A stretch of DNA of 64,000 nucleotides from assembly GCF_024679245.1 (NCBI RefSeq), contig NC_090172.1, forward strand, positions 41,896,776 through 41,960,775, read 5' to 3'. The notes under the pieces are model-generated. The model was not told where the DNA came from, searched no databases, and saw nothing but the letters and a program-made list of their open reading frames with translations. Positions 1-20,347 of this stretch are shown in pieces. Position numbers and translations under genes: made by a program. Numbering within the stretch: position 1 is the stretch's first letter; every line of letters starts with the position of its first letter. The DNA comes from Pseudorasbora parva. Taxonomy: Eukaryota > Chordata > Actinopteri > Cypriniformes > Gobionidae.

Positions 1-3000
1 GGAATTTTGGTATTGCAGTTCAATTCGCCTCTTTGCAATACCCACTATAAATAGTGCCCTCAAAAAGAAGACTGCAAATTACAGTGCCACGCACCGACAG
101 CAAGACAATAAAGCCACATATAAACAGATCTGCAAGTCATATTCCAGGTTAAGTAACACTCCCTCGCTCTCTGTTGGGAGACACGGCAACAGAAAGAGAC
201 GATGCTCTCTCCGAAACGACTGCCCCACAATCCTCCCTGTCTCTGTCTCTCTTTTCATCTCCCACTCCTTTTTCGTTCTTTGTCTTTTGCTTTCCTTCCC
301 TGCCTATCTGACATGCAACCAAGCATGCAGACTTATGCACACAGTTGTCTTCTCTTTCTCTGTCCCTCTCTATCTTTGTCTGTCTGTCTTTCCTGTCGGA
401 ACTACTCTGAATAGACGACGTGTCAGAAATCTAGCATAAACGTGGTCTGAACTTATAGCATTGAAACGCAAACAATTTCTAGAATGAACCAGCTGCTTCG
501 TTGTCATGGAAATACATTCAAGTAATCTGTATGCAAAGTTCTATGGAAGTGTACTATCTATTTTTTTAAATCTAGCCTTGAACATTGTATAACCAAAGTC
601 GAAACCCTGAAAACCTATGTTTTATGTTTGGACCTCTTTTTATTTCTTGAAGAGATTTAGTCCTAGTAAATAGATGCACACGAAACACGACTTATGTACA
701 TAAGCAGATGTCTATTTTATTGTGTCCTCGAGGTCACGCGTCATTTTAGGCAGATCTACTTTTTGACTGTTAGCCTTCTCGAGTCCCAGGCCCTGTTTTT
801 CTCGTTCTCTTAATTCTTAATGGTTTTGTGCACCTTGTGGAAGCCGATCCTGCCGGTTGCAGACTCTCTCTCCTCAGCTCTCTCTTTTTTTAGCGTGTGT
901 GTTAGTTAGTTAGTTAGTTAGTTGACTGGACTCTCTAGCAGAGGACCACTTGCTGAGTGCTTTTCATAAACTGAAGCCGAGATCATCAGGTGGATCAGCG
1001 CCATGAAGCAACTAAACATGGAGCGTTGCGTCGCGTCACGTCACATGTTGTAGATCTGCATGTGACTTTAATATGTAAATATGTGTTAGTGCTATTATGA
1101 TGTCACCTCGACATGTGCTCGATGCAGTGGATCGGAATGGTTTACAGTTGAGAACAAAAGAATTCCTTAACATCCACGATGCGACGCGCATGGCTCTTTC
1201 ATTACACACTGAGTCAACAGCCAAGAATTACCAGCCAACCGTGAGGAGACTTTGTTACCATGGAGATGCTCTGCCAGTGCTGACTGGTCAGCTGGCTTTG
1301 GGGGAAAAAAGAAGCTTTGCCCTGTGAAAGATGGAAAATTATGAGATAGACCATATCAGCACATCCTCTCATTGAGTTGATCGATTATTTTGTTCATATT
1401 CAGCTTGCTGCGATTAAACGAGAGCTAACCGTTTAACACAGGAATATGTAATGCAATGGAGAGAGATCTAAAAGCTCACTTATTTGATACACACACACAC
1501 AATGTTACCAGTATGAGTTGACTATTAGGGTTGCACTGACATTAAAATAATGCCAATACTTATTTTCACATCATGGCTGATAGACAATAAACGGATGATA
1601 TTCAAATTCTATGCTATTTTGTTTGAATACACTTTCAAATAAAACTAGGTGGTACAAGTAAATTTAGGCTTTGCGACATTATAATGTAAAGGATATTCTT
1701 TTTGTGATTTGCTCAAGATAACACTGAACAGTGTTATTAAATCAATAGTGTTTTAAAGTTAGATGATTGGAAATCGCTAAAGGCGGAAATGAGCATGCAC
1801 AAAATTATATTCAGTATTGACTGACATGCAATATTTCTTTATATCTAATATTGGCTATCACTATTTGATTCCCAGGTACTGTGTGAGAGATACAAATGAA
1901 GATAATCTTTAGAAACTATAGCAATCATAGAAAGAGAACCTTAGTACACCAATGTGATATTTGATGTTACGTATGAACAATAAAAAAAATTCTGTTGTGG
2001 TTTTCATTACAGCATGAAATATGTTGTACTTTGTGTACAAGTGACTGTCTGCTCATTGCTAATGGATTTCAGTGAGCTTAGATAAATTCTTCAGAGTCAT
2101 GATTAAGCATTTTTTCACTTTTGTAAAGTGTCGTAATGGACCGTGTGTAACGCTTGGCTGCTCACACAGTAATGAAACCGCAGGAGAACACCGCTGACTG
2201 AAAAAGATCTCTTTCAATTACCAGATCACCTTACTTCAGGTGTCCATCATACAGCACTGCATACAGCTACAGGTCACTAACCAAACAGGCAATCGCACGC
2301 CAGAAATATGAATCTAATATCGGATCATTTTGGTAATCGCAAGTGTATTTCTGCTTTGATGAGAGGTGTGTTGGTGTGTGTTGGGTCAGCTTTTGTGCCT
2401 CCTAACAAGCATGCAGAGGGAGATGCGCTCGGCGAGTCTGTGTTCTTTCGATGAACAATCCAGACGGCAGGAAAGTGTATAGAATCACCCCCCTCAAAGA
2501 AGTAAATAAATAATCAGATGTTCCTCTATTCATGTGAGTTTTGGATGGGCTTGCCCTTTCTTTCTGCATGATGCTTTGGTTTTTTAAAAACTTGCATCCT
2601 GATTGACGATGTATTTGTGTTATTTATTTATTACTTCTTTTGTTTATTTTATTTTTTTGTATATTGGAGACCCTGTATCATTTCTTTCTGTTCTTTTTGG
2701 GGGGGTTAATTCATCAATCTTCTGGATTTTTCTACATGCATATCATTTTGTAGGCAGCAATATGAGATGTGATGGAAATGAAATTATGTGCAATGTTGAA
2801 AATTAAAAAACAAAATATAATATATTAAATAAAAACGAAGAAGGCCATTTTTATCTCTCTTCTGTGTGTGCATTTTTTTTAAAAACAAAATTGATCTTCA
2901 TTATTAGCACTCATTCTGCTCCACTGCTGAGACTCAAATCTCTATTAGTATGTGACTTACAAGTCTTACAAGTCTCTCACAATATGTTCATGCCATCTCT

Positions 3001-6000
3001 GACTGAGGCATGCGACCAAGGACAAAGAGTTTTGCCATTAAGGGACATTTTCTGATGCAGGGGCCCATGCCCATGACTTGTTTTTGACACCTGATCCTTT
3101 AGTCATTCATGTACGACAGTGTTTAAATATTAAACATGGAAGCTGCATGAAGTAATTACTAGACTCTTGGATTTGCTCCAGACGCAGTAGCTGAACTCCC
3201 ACTGAAAACAATGTGCCTGAGCTCACACCCTGCAAGCAAAATAGCACTGCGCCGCGCTCCATCTAGGGGTCACGCGCATACAAACGCTCAAATGCGGCAA
3301 TGTAAACACAAAAACACTTGAATGTTGATGTGGTCCTTCCTCTTTTACTCACATTCACTTGTCCACACTAGTGCACCAAAATAAATGAGGTGTTAATTAG
3401 TCCCAGTCTTATCTCCTGCCGTTGCTTGACTTCAGGGAAAAGTCGCCAGTGGCTAGAGGACGACAGTCAACAGGTACTAGGGTACAGGTGACCTTTCTAC
3501 TTTAATTAGAACGTCCCAGTCTCTGTGGGCTTCTTTATTTACTGTAAACTGCAGAAGCTGACATGGAAAGTGACAGATTTGTCTTTGTGTGTTTGCATTC
3601 CGCCTTGAAGGTCAGTGCTTGTGGACTCTGGGCTACGGCCGCAGGGTGTAAATCAGTGCTGGGGTACTGATATTTATAGACTAGTGCCCATCCTCGCTGT
3701 CTGTAAAATGGGGGTGAACTTGCCAGAGGACCCGGAGCAATCTGTGCGGTCTACCCGTCTTTGCTTCCACCCTAGCTTGCAAACGCTCGCCGTGTCTGCT
3801 TCGGCACACTTACATAACGTTTCCGACATGGAATGTCAGCTGTCACATTCACATTAGCTGTGTCCGAACATGTTTGTTACCATTGGCTGGAACAGTCAGG
3901 GTGTATACGCTCATTTATGTAGACTGGCTCGCCAATGTGCTAGGCGCGTTTGGTTTAAGGAGCATGATACAAAATGCATCACCCTCATCCAAGGTCATTG
4001 AATGAAACGGGGCATGAGTAGTATTATATTTGGTTTGGAGTCAGTCTTGTAGGCTTTGAGTTGGGGCTTGTGGCTGTCTTCCAGGAATAGGCCACATCAC
4101 TCAAAGGTGTAACATTAAACCTGACACAGGACAATAGCCAACCACATGGTGGTCATTCTGTAGCGTTCACACGACCAGGGAACGTGTGGCAGTAAGTGGC
4201 TAGCCTTGTCCCTAATGCTGCTGGAAACATAATGCCCGGCCCATTACTGTCCCTAGAAATTCGACACCATTTAACGCTCCAACAGTTTCCTTTAACCTCT
4301 CTCTGCGCCATACCCCCGGTCCTTCTCTTTTCACTCTAATCTCCCCCATTCTTAGGTTCCCCCAGCTCATCCTCCAATCTCTCTCCTGCTATGCTATTGT
4401 GCCCTTTTCCTCATCACCAATCTGTACTCTAATTACCAGCTCTTTTCCCAGGGCCTCTCCATACGGCGTTTGATTTTCAAGCAATTAAAGCAATCAAGTG
4501 ATAATCAAAGTTTTGATTTAGCAAAAAATGATCGTCGGTCATGGGCCATGAAAGATTTAGCCTTTTTTTTTTTGTTCCCTTTGAACAGGAATTGAGGAAG
4601 AATCATAGACATACTCTATGAGACATACTCATCTTGATCAGCAATCTCATCTCATAATTGATAAGCTTTGAACACTAACTTCCATCCAGCTTTTTGACAG
4701 GTTGTGGTTCAAATGTCATGACTTTAAATTACGGTTGTTGATGTCAATGTTCCAAGTTTGATCAAATGTGTTGACATCAGGGTTGTGAGACATTAAGAAC
4801 TGTAATTTTAACTATTAATTTTATCAAGGTAATCTTTGAATGCTAATATGAAGTTTTCTTTTTAAGCCTTACAATTTAGTACTAGCCGGGATGCCAACCC
4901 CGTCCACAACATTTGAGCTCGGGCAGTTCGGTCTGGCCTTGATCCATAGAGGAGTAATTATCTCTGAACAGAAACATTTCGGACCAATGAAATTGTCAGG
5001 GTGGGCTTTAGATGATGATGGACAGATGATAACCAATAACGTAATCATCCACGTCATCAAAGGCGCTTGGGTTGATTTGTTCAAATCCTAAATGGAGAAC
5101 TTGTTCGTATATGCCTTCACCTTCACTATTTCTCTCAGAAATGATTATCATGTTGGTAAGTACTCTATATATCCTTAAATCTTTTTTTTTTTTTTTTACA
5201 ACAAATCGTTTACACTCATCCTTTCTTCTAACATTACTTATTCCAGCGTGAGTGTAGACATGGTTGCCAAGGTTTTACTACAAAACCCACCAACTACTAG
5301 CACAAAACAAGCCCAATAGCTTTTCGGGGGTCTTATCTGGGGAAACAATGGCGTTTGGGGGGTAAAATGTGTTATTTTGGCAAGATTGCCTGCTAAAATT
5401 CGCATTCCGGGGTCTATAAATCACATAATTGAGATCGCTTCACTTCAACCCACGGACACGGAAAACAACCCGCGGGAAAACTGCAGACTTGGCAACACAG
5501 TGCATTTGAGTGCTGTTGACATTTGACAACTAACGATATGCGTCGCTCCGTTGCTCTGATTGGTTGTAGGTCTGTTCAATTGAGGTCTTTCCTGGTTCGA
5601 TTTAAACACGTCCCATAATTACAGCCCAGTGGAGTCCAGTATCAGACTCATATTCTGACTAGAATTCAGTATGACCACGTCAGGCTAATTTAGTAAAAAA
5701 AAATTACAGACATTCCAGTTCAACTTCCTGTGTTGTGTTGAATACCAACTCATGAGGTTCACAGGAGCCAATTCTTTCAACCCTGGTTGACTTATGTTGA
5801 TGGATGATAGCAATCACAGTTACTTCACTATAATGTGTACAAAGGGCTGTCAACATCACTTCACTCTTAAATGTGCAGTAATATTTGCGGGGAGAAAATC
5901 TGCTGTCTTGGCAACAGAAGCCTCTTCAGAAATGGGTCCCTTCGGCAGCTATGAATATATGCCAGACCAGTGGTAGCTCTGCAGGACTATGTGAAACAAA

Positions 6001-6760
6001 GAGAGCGAGATAAGAGAGAGGGAGAGGTGCTGAGAGTGAAAAAAAGACTCAAATAAATGAGTAGAACAATGGATGACAGAGCAGAATAACGGTCGAGGGA
6101 CAGTTCCACGAGAATGAGAGGAAGAGATAAAATTGTGAAAGAGTGCAGAAGAAAAAAAATGTATGAACAAGAATAGGAGCATGGCAGAGTGAATGGAAGT
6201 AATGCTTTGGCAGAGAGACAGAAGACTGTTGATGCAGAAACGATTGAATTGTAAGAGAACAGAACACATAAGACTGCATGCACTCAGCCATCCATAACAC
6301 ACACACACACACACACCGCCATGGGCACGCGGCACATCCTCAGTCTCTCTGTGCAATTACCGACATCATTCTCAGCTCTGATAACTCCATACATGGGACT
6401 CATCTTAAGCCACCCATAATACCGAACCAGCCTCCGAGAGATAGGGAAATGAGGACCAGAGAGCGTGATTCTATATGACACTCATGCCCTCGCGGTCAGC
6501 GTGAGGCCTTGAAGAAGCTAGTGGGCTGTAGCTTGGAGCTAAGGCTTAGTGACATGGGTAGCAGTGCGGGGAGGAGGGTTTTTGGAGGAAGAAATGGAGG
6601 TTGGAGCACAAGAGCATGGCACAGACAGTTTGTGACATGGGAGGCGGGCGCTGTCTTTCGATGCACTGGCGGTGAAATGCACCCGCATGAGGTGTGAAGG
6701 GAAATTTCTATTTGTTGTCATGGAAACTGCCAGTGTGAATTGTCTGGAGCAAAAATACAA
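1..6760. other. no gene identified; low-complexity and diverged non-coding DNA
   Basis: Frames of 60-135 residues occur but lack family resemblance, splice context or codon bias. Short TTAG (900-922), T-rich and CA tracts are present. A weak exon-like ORF at 4891-5091 is treated as a finding. Nothing else is supported. Confidence 0.6.
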
Positions 6761-6765
6761 GTGGA

Positions 6766-6876
6766 GGAGAGGAGAGGAGAGGAGAGGAGAGGAGAGGAGA
6801 GGAGAGGAGAGGAGAGGAGAGGAGAGGAGAGGAGAGGAGAGGAGAGGAGAGGAGAGGAGAGGAGAGGAGAGGAGAG
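6766..6876 (+). repeat. (GGAGA)n pentanucleotide microsatellite, about 22 units
   Basis: An uninterrupted GGAGA array with purines only on the plus strand. It keeps all three frames open, giving artificial EERRG / LLSSP frames. Confidence 0.97.
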
Positions 6877-7949
6877 TCACATGGTAGATCTATTCAGGGG
6901 AGAACCTTTCTTTCATTGCAGATATGAATAAGATATATATATTTTTAGAAACGCACCTCAGGGCTGAGGTGCACTCTTTTACTATCAAATGTAAACGGTT
7001 TATTGCAAAAAGCTTCCTCTTTTGCTCACAGCTAAAGCTTTCCGACATGCGTACAAACACAAATAACCGGATTTGTTGAGTTTATGAAGTTGATATGACC
7101 TATTAGTCAAGTATTGCTGCAGATATTCATATATGCTGTATATTCTGAGGCGTTCTTCTCACAGTGGAATAGGTGTCGGGTTACATTTATTTCGATTGTG
7201 AGCGACTGAATGGTACATTCATGCCTCTGAATAGGGCGGGAACACAGTCGTGCAGAAGCATTCTGCTTAAGCGGCTCTATCTCAGAGGATTTAGACTCGG
7301 GGGGAGGGATGTATATTTCCTATGAGTTCAACTGAGTGATATATAAGGGTGTCAGGCTCTGTCAATCACCTTCAGTGGATATTTCCATTCGCCCGCTCAA
7401 CCTTTCCGAGCACACAATGCATCGAGTCCTTTTGGAAAGGCCTCTGACTGCCGCACAAACGCATCACGGACACATATACACGCACACACTTTCAAAGGCT
7501 TCTGCCACTCATCGGGATCCTGGGCTGAACCTGAGCAGCAGGAGTCAGCCTGATATTTTCAGCTGTGACACCCCTGACCTGCCTGTGCCCTCATCATCAT
7601 AGGTGACCATGCGTGTATGTATGCGTGTGAGACTGGGGATTAGAGTTTCAAATTAAGTTTCAGACCAAATGAGAATGAAAGCCTCTCCACACAGCTGTGT
7701 AGACTATTGAAAAATGACCTTAAAACAATGTCACAGAATTCCCAAGTCATGTTGGTAGGTCATAATATTCTTGGAACATATCAATCAGTGGATGTCAAAC
7801 CTTTTACCTGTTAAAATATCTAATATTATAGATATTTATATCCAAATACATTATTTTAACTGATACATTCATGAAAAAGTATACATTATTATTTTTTTTA
7901 ATAAAATGAAACAAAATGTGGTGGAGTTCTATTGAAAATACCCTTTATT

Positions 7950-8644
7950 TTAAAGGGTTAGTTCACCCAAAAATAAAAATTCTGTCATTAATTCCTCACC
8001 CTCATGTTGTTTGACACTCGTAAGACCTCCGTTCATCTTCAGAACACAAATGAAGATATTTTTGTTGAAATCCGATGGCTCAGAAAGGCCTCCATTGACA
8101 CCAATGTTCATTTCCTCTCTCAAGACCCATAAAAGGCACTAAAGACATTGTTATAAAGTCCATCTCACTGCAGTGGCTCTACAATCATTTTATGACGTGA
8201 CGAGAATAGTTTTTGTTGGCAGCAATCAGTGTATCGATTCATGATTCGGATCGCATGTCAAACCGCCAAACTGCTAAAATCATGTGACTTTGGCGATCTC
8301 AATCATGATTCGATACACTGATTCATAACGGTTCGAAGCTTTGTTTTGAAATCGGCCATCACTATATAAGTCGTAATTTAGTTGTTGTTTTTTTGCGCAC
8401 AAACTATTCTCGTCACTTCATAAAATTATTGTATTGAGATGGACTTTATAACAATGTCTTTAGTGCCTTGTATGGGTCTTGAGAGAGGAAATGACATTGG
8501 TGTCAATGAAGGCCTTTCTGAGCCATCGGAATTCAACAAAAATATCTTAATTTATGTTCTGAAGATGACTGGAGGTCTTACGGGTGTCGAAAGACATGAG
8601 GGTAAGTAATGACATAATTTAAATTTAGGGTGAACAAACCCTAA
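7950..8644. mobile_element. foldback MITE, Angel/TTAA-type, copy 1
   Basis: A long inverted repeat. The left arm starts TTAAAGGGTTAGTTCACCC at 7950; the right arm ends GGGTGAACAAACCC. The arms (about 300 bp each) pair over most of their length, for example AGAGAGGAAATGACATTGG against its complement. TTAA is the expected target site; the right TTAA is degraded to CTAATG. It has no coding capacity. The sequence is one I recognise as very common in zebrafish and carp; the name Angel and a Kolobok-type origin are from memory. Confidence 0.75.
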
Positions 8645-8649
8645 TGTCA

Positions 8650-14590
<5,941 letters not shown>

Positions 14591-14594
14591 CCAG

Positions 14595-14740
14595 TGTTGG
14601 GTAAAGCTACTTGTAAAAGTAATGTGTTACAATATTGTGACACTCCCTTAAAAAGTAACTAATTGCATTACTTAGTTACTTTTTCTGGGAAGTAGGAAGT
14701 AACGCATTACATCACCTTTGCATTATTTGGCTTTCTTGTT
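14595..14740 (+). repeat. dispersed repeat beginning CAGTGTTGGGTAAAG
   Basis: CAGTGTTGGGTAAAGCTACT and the following AAAAAGTAACTAATTGCATT with repeated GTAACNNATTAC-like motifs resemble the widespread fish hAT-like repeat that starts CAGTGTTGGGTAA. Only the left end is clear; the right end may lie further downstream, before about 15430. Confidence 0.5.
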
Positions 14741-16539
14741 TGTTTTGAAAATGCAAATCCATGCATGTAACAGAGGGTGCAGCTCAAACAATCATTTCAG
14801 CTATGCTGCCATTCTGGATTGCAAAAGAATAGGACACAAGAGTTCAACTCTTCAGCAATAAAAACATATGAAACACAAATGTGGTTTATCTGAAGTCATT
14901 ATTTATTACTTTATAGTACAGTTGAATTAAATATCAACTGAAGGTCAGCAGCAAAGACATTGGCTAATAAACTGAGGTTAAATACATAAAATATATTTGT
15001 GTTATGCAACATTTTTAGTTATTATAGGTTTGTGAAATATTCTGATTTAGCAGTTTAGCATTAGCATTTTATCCATTTTCAGGAATACTGAATCTCTTCT
15101 TGTACAAAGGCAAGATGAGTAAATGCATACACACATTTAGTCTAGAACTTTAATAATAACCATCATGTTTGCACAGCGCACACTACGCCTCTGTACCTCA
15201 CACACGATTTCTCTCAACATGGGGACATGAGAGAGAGCTGTCTGTCAATAAGTGGAAAATACTTTATTTGAAAAAGTATCTTGGATATTTTGTTGTAAAT
15301 TTAAAAGTAATGTGTTTATTTACTATTTACTATAAAAGAAGTCATCTGATTATGTATAATTGTAATATGTTACCCCCAACATTGGTCACAACACGGAATT
15401 TACATCAAGAATGCATCAGCATCTGAAAAAAAAGTAAGTACAGTTGTTGTTTCATTCACAGACACAAAAAAATTCAAGGTCATTGATGTGTCTTTAAACT
15501 TTTAATTCATTTTAATACTATTGAAATACTATTTAATACTAGATTACTATTAAATATTAATTTAGGGGATAACGTTTAGTATTCCAGGAGACACATAAAC
15601 AGTAGTTGTCTCCTGACATTGTGCTGGGTGGCGAAAGGCAGACACACACATGCTGCAAGCAGATGGCACATTTGCCCTTAGAGATGCTTCTCACATTTTT
15701 TATCATTAACCCATATTTGCAAAATAAACTTTTTCATGATGTCTCTTTTAATAAAGGGTCTATGAGTTTTACTCTTTGACAAAAGCAGGTGTCTCCTTTG
15801 GATGATGTTACGCCGTCATTGCATCACATCTGGGCACAATGGATGTGATCTGCCTCCAGTGAATCATAAAAGGGCAACTACTGAATGTCAAAAAAGTCTC
15901 TGCAACGTCTTGACTTTCAAATATAATGCTTGTCATTTATTGTAATTGGCTTCAGTTTGTCCATCTTGGCTCAATCAAAAACAGCTAATAATATTGTAAA
16001 ATCACTGGCTGTGGTATTAAAAGTGTGGTATTAAACCAAGTTTTTTTTTTTCTTTCTTCAAATGTAAAGCTCAAAAGCTAAAATGGTCACGTATAGTCTA
16101 CCATGTGTGTTATTTGCCCTTTACAGGATACTGCCAGTGCTCCTGCTGGTTTTGATAAACGGATCCCCCATCAGTCATCTGAATCAAAGCACATCCAAAT
16201 CCAGGCCACATCGCAGCCAGTGTCTGAATGAAATCCAGCATCCTAGTCTTACCTACTTCAGACCTGCAGTGACATATGTATCCAGCTTGCCCTTTTGCAT
16301 ACATCACCTAATATCTGAGCACTGATTTAAAGCTGATAAAAGTCTCATCAAATCTTTTAAAAGGTTAGCTTACTCAAAAAGTGACAATTTTTTATCACAA
16401 AAAATTTACTCCATCTGACAATGCTCTCTATGTCATACAAGGTGTAAAACAGACAGGAATGTAAATATTAATATAGGCTTTTTTAAGATACCCCTTCAAA
16501 AGTGATTTTTTTTAAATTTTGTGAATGAATTTGAAGTTT
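14741..16539. other. no gene identified
   Basis: AT-rich DNA. The frames at 15169-15426 and 16083-16325 have no recognisable domain. Part may belong to the element starting at 14595. Confidence 0.5.
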
Positions 16540-16603
16540 TAAAATATTACAAATTTACAAAAATCTCAATTAAATCCTGTTCTTTCTATTAATCAAAGAA
16601 TCC

Positions 16604-16951
<348 letters not shown>

Positions 16952-17745
16952 TATATATAATATATTACAGGCCAAATTGTAATATTGTGATATATTACAG
17001 CTTTAAATTATCATTTGTTTCTGTGATGCAAAGCTGAATTTTCAGGATCGTTCCTCCTGTCTTCAGTATCACATGATCCTTCAGAAATCATTCTAATATG
17101 ATGATTTATTATGAGTGTTGGAAACGGTTCTGCTGCCTAACATATTTGATGAATAAAAGGTTCAAAAGAACTGCATTTATTCACAATAAAAACATATTTT
17201 TAAATAATATAAATATCCTTTACTAACACATCCTTGCTGAATAAAATTATTGATTCATTTTTAAAAAAGAAAGAAAAAAAAACACTGACCCCAAATCACT
17301 GACCAGTAGTGTATATTGTTGTTACAAAAGATTTCTATTTTTAAAACATTTGCTTGTTCTTTTTTTTTCTTTTTTTCCAAAACTTTTTAATCATCAAAAT
17401 ATTATAAAAAAAGTATCACAGGTTATGAAAAAATATTAAGCAGCGAACTGTTTCCAACTTTGAAAATGAATAATCATATTAGAACTGTTTCTGAAGGATC
17501 ATGTGACACTGAAGACTGGAGGAATGATCCAAACAAAATTCAGCTTTGCATCACAGAAATAAATTATCATTTAAAGTATAATACATTGAAAACCAATTAT
17601 TTTAAATTGTAATAATATATCACAATATTACTTTTTTTTTTTGTATTTTAGATCAAATAAATGCAGGCTTGATGAGCAGAAGAAACTTCTTTTAAAAACA
17701 TTACAAATAGTAATGTGTCCAAACTTTTAGTGTACATTTTATCAT

Positions 17746-19335
17746 TTAAATATAATCAATTCTTTGATATGATTATATTTCATTCAAATATGATGACTTG
17801 TATCTAGTTTAACACGACCAATCATTGATGTCCAACAAATCTGGCGTGTGTGAATGATGCATTCTGTATGGACGTATTCCATGTTATTCTTTTGTTTGTT
17901 TTGTTTTTGTATTATGTTGGCATTGTTCTGCAGATAGTCAGAGCCTGGAATCTTTTACTCCTGCCAAAGCACAAGTGCCACGGCAACGGTTTCATAACGA
18001 CACAGTCATCAGTGAGATGTGGATGGTTTGTGGGCGATGAACTCTTTGGCTGACTCGAAATAATGACATACAGCAGAGGTGTATTCTGACCTTCTCCCGT
18101 ATTACTCTGGGATGATGAATACACCTGTGCTGATTTATAGTTCATATAAACTTACACAGTTAACATGATCTTGACTGTATCCAAATATTTTATTAAACTA
18201 AATAAAATTTAAGAAAATATAAAACCTCATTGAAATTATATTTATAATATATACTATGTAGTTATATAATTATATTAATTAATACTATTATATACATATT
18301 GTCTTGTATTTCTTCGATTAAATATGTAATATTTAAAACTATAATTTAATATTTAAATATATGTAATTTAATAATATAATTATAATAAATCAAATCAAAT
18401 ATTTGAGTGACTTTTATTTTGTGATAAAAGCTACAGTATAAACACATCTCCAGGCAGGAGAAAGTCTTGTCAGGGTAATGTGTATCTGGTGCACTTCACT
18501 TTTGTGTAAATGACCGGGTCGCTCATCCCCTCTCTTGAGCTCCCAGTAGTCTGTCACAGGTTAGGTTAAGCCTTGGGCAGCACTTAACGTTCTTATATTC
18601 ATGTCTGATATTCTAGTGGTTCAAAGCAACAACAGAGCCGTGATCTAACCGATCTGATTAAGACAAAGGGCATGAGCACATATGGCTCCTTTTGCTAGAC
18701 TCAAAAACGTTTATCTAACAATTTAGCTATAGCAAAAATTCTCTTAATCTTATGCAACCATCATAGACATTGCTTGGATATTGGGTAAATGTTTTTGCCA
18801 ACGTTCAAGGAGCGTGTGTGCACTTTGGGATCCCTCCCACAATGTTGGCTCCTCAAGAGCAGTCAAACGCCCACAACAGACCTATCTCTTTATCGCTCTC
18901 TCTCTCCTTCATGCTAGCACTGACTTATGCACAGGAACACTCAGTTGATCATTTGATAAATATAGTTATTTCAAAAGCAGAGCTTCTAGCCTGTTTAGGT
19001 TCATTCGGCCTATTGCAAATTAGCTCTGTTGCAGCCATGCGCATTATCCCTTTTACAACCTCGCTCTGCAACTACAGGCTCTGTAAGCTGCCAATGAAAC
19101 AGTGTAAAGAGCCACTGAGTCACCAACTCTTCAGCGAGCATACAAACGCACATATGACTCACCATTACCCAGCCAATATGTGGCATGACATCACAGTTTT
19201 CATACAGCCCTCCAAAGTGTGCTAAATAAATGTATCCACAGTTGTTCAGCTGAGAATAAACAACTCTTTGGAAGATGACTATTTTAAATGGCAGTATTTA
19301 AAATCACAGATTGAAAACAATATTGTTATTATTTC

Positions 19336-19336
<1 letters not shown>
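17746..19336. other. no gene identified
   Basis: The 151-codon frame at 18770-19225 has no domain, signal or splice context and is probably chance. Confidence 0.55.

Positions 19337-19422
<86 letters not shown>
19337..19422. repeat. (TA)n(CA)n microsatellite
   Basis: About 70 bp of TA followed by a short CA run, immediately left of the Tc1 remnant. Confidence 0.95.
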
Positions 19423-19426
<4 letters not shown>

Positions 19427-20090
19427 CAGGTATAATGTTGTGTTGGTCCCCCCCTTTGGTGTCAAGACAGCCCTGACCCATCGAGGCACGGACTCCGCTA
19501 GATCCCTGAAGCTTTGCTGTGGTATCTGGCACCAAGATGTTAGCAGCAGATCCTTTAAGTCCCGTACATTGCGAAGTGGCGCCTCCATGAATCTGACTTG
19601 TTTGTTCAGCGCATCCCACAGATTCTCGATTGAATTGAGATCTGGGGATTTGGAGGCCAAGTCAACACCTCAAACTCCTTGTGCTCCTCAAACCATTCCT
19701 GAACCATTTTTGCTTTGTTGCTGACCATGGGCCAGGTTTTGCAACCCACATGCCTCAATGAGCCTTGGCTACCCATGACACTGTTGCCGATTCACCACTG
19801 TTCCTTCCATGGACCACTTTTGATAGAAACTGACCACTGCAGACCAGGAACACGCCACAAGAGCTGCAGTTTTGGAGATGCTCAGTCTTAGCCATCACAA
19901 TTTGTGCCTTGTCAAACTCACTCAAATCCTTATGGTTGACCATTTTTCCTGCTTCTAACACATCAACTTTGTGGACAAAATGTTCACTTGCTACCTAATA
20001 TATCCCACACACTAACAGGTGCTGTGATGGAGATAATCCGTGTTATTCACTTTACCGGTCAGTGGTCATAATGCTATGCCTGATCGGTGT
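19419..20090 (-). pseudogene. Tc1/mariner transposon remnant with internally deleted transposase
   Basis: Short inverted ends ACACAGATCAGG (19419-19430) and CCTGATCGGTGT (20079-20090) bound 672 bp. On the minus strand the region near 19961-19755 begins like a Tc1 transposase helix-turn-helix domain (KDLSEFDKAQIVMAKTEH). The region 19660-19440 matches its C-terminal end (SPDLNSIENLWDALNKQV), which carries the last catalytic E. The middle with the first two catalytic D residues is gone, and the two pieces are out of frame. It is a dead copy. Its left end adjoins a (TA)n(CA)n microsatellite. Confidence 0.8.
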
Positions 20091-20134
20091 ATATATATTA
20101 TGGCACTGAGTGTAAAGTTTGAGTATATGGAATG

Positions 20135-20347
20135 AAAATCTGAACATGTAGAATGAAACTTAAATATTTATATGGAATGAGAATTTGAATATGACATGAA
20201 ACTTGAATATATAGAATGAAAGGGAATGAAACTGAATATATAGAATGAAACTTGAATATGAATGAAAGTGTGAATATAAAACTCTGAATATATAGAATGA
20301 AACTTGAATATGAATGAAAGTGTGAATATAAAACTCTGAATATATTG
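20135..20347. repeat. minisatellite, 52-bp unit built on GAATATATAGAATGAAACTT
   Basis: Two exact 52-bp units (20234-20285 and 20286-20337) and a partial third. They are preceded by looser copies of the submotif TGGAATGAAA/TTGAATATG. It starts about 45 bp right of the Tc1 remnant. Confidence 0.85.

Noticed and set aside
6539..6931. Frames rich in EERRG or LLSSP
   Set aside because: Translation of the GGAGA microsatellite.
18770..19225. 151-residue plus-strand frame
   Set aside because: No domain, no conserved motif and no splice or promoter context; composition like the surrounding DNA.
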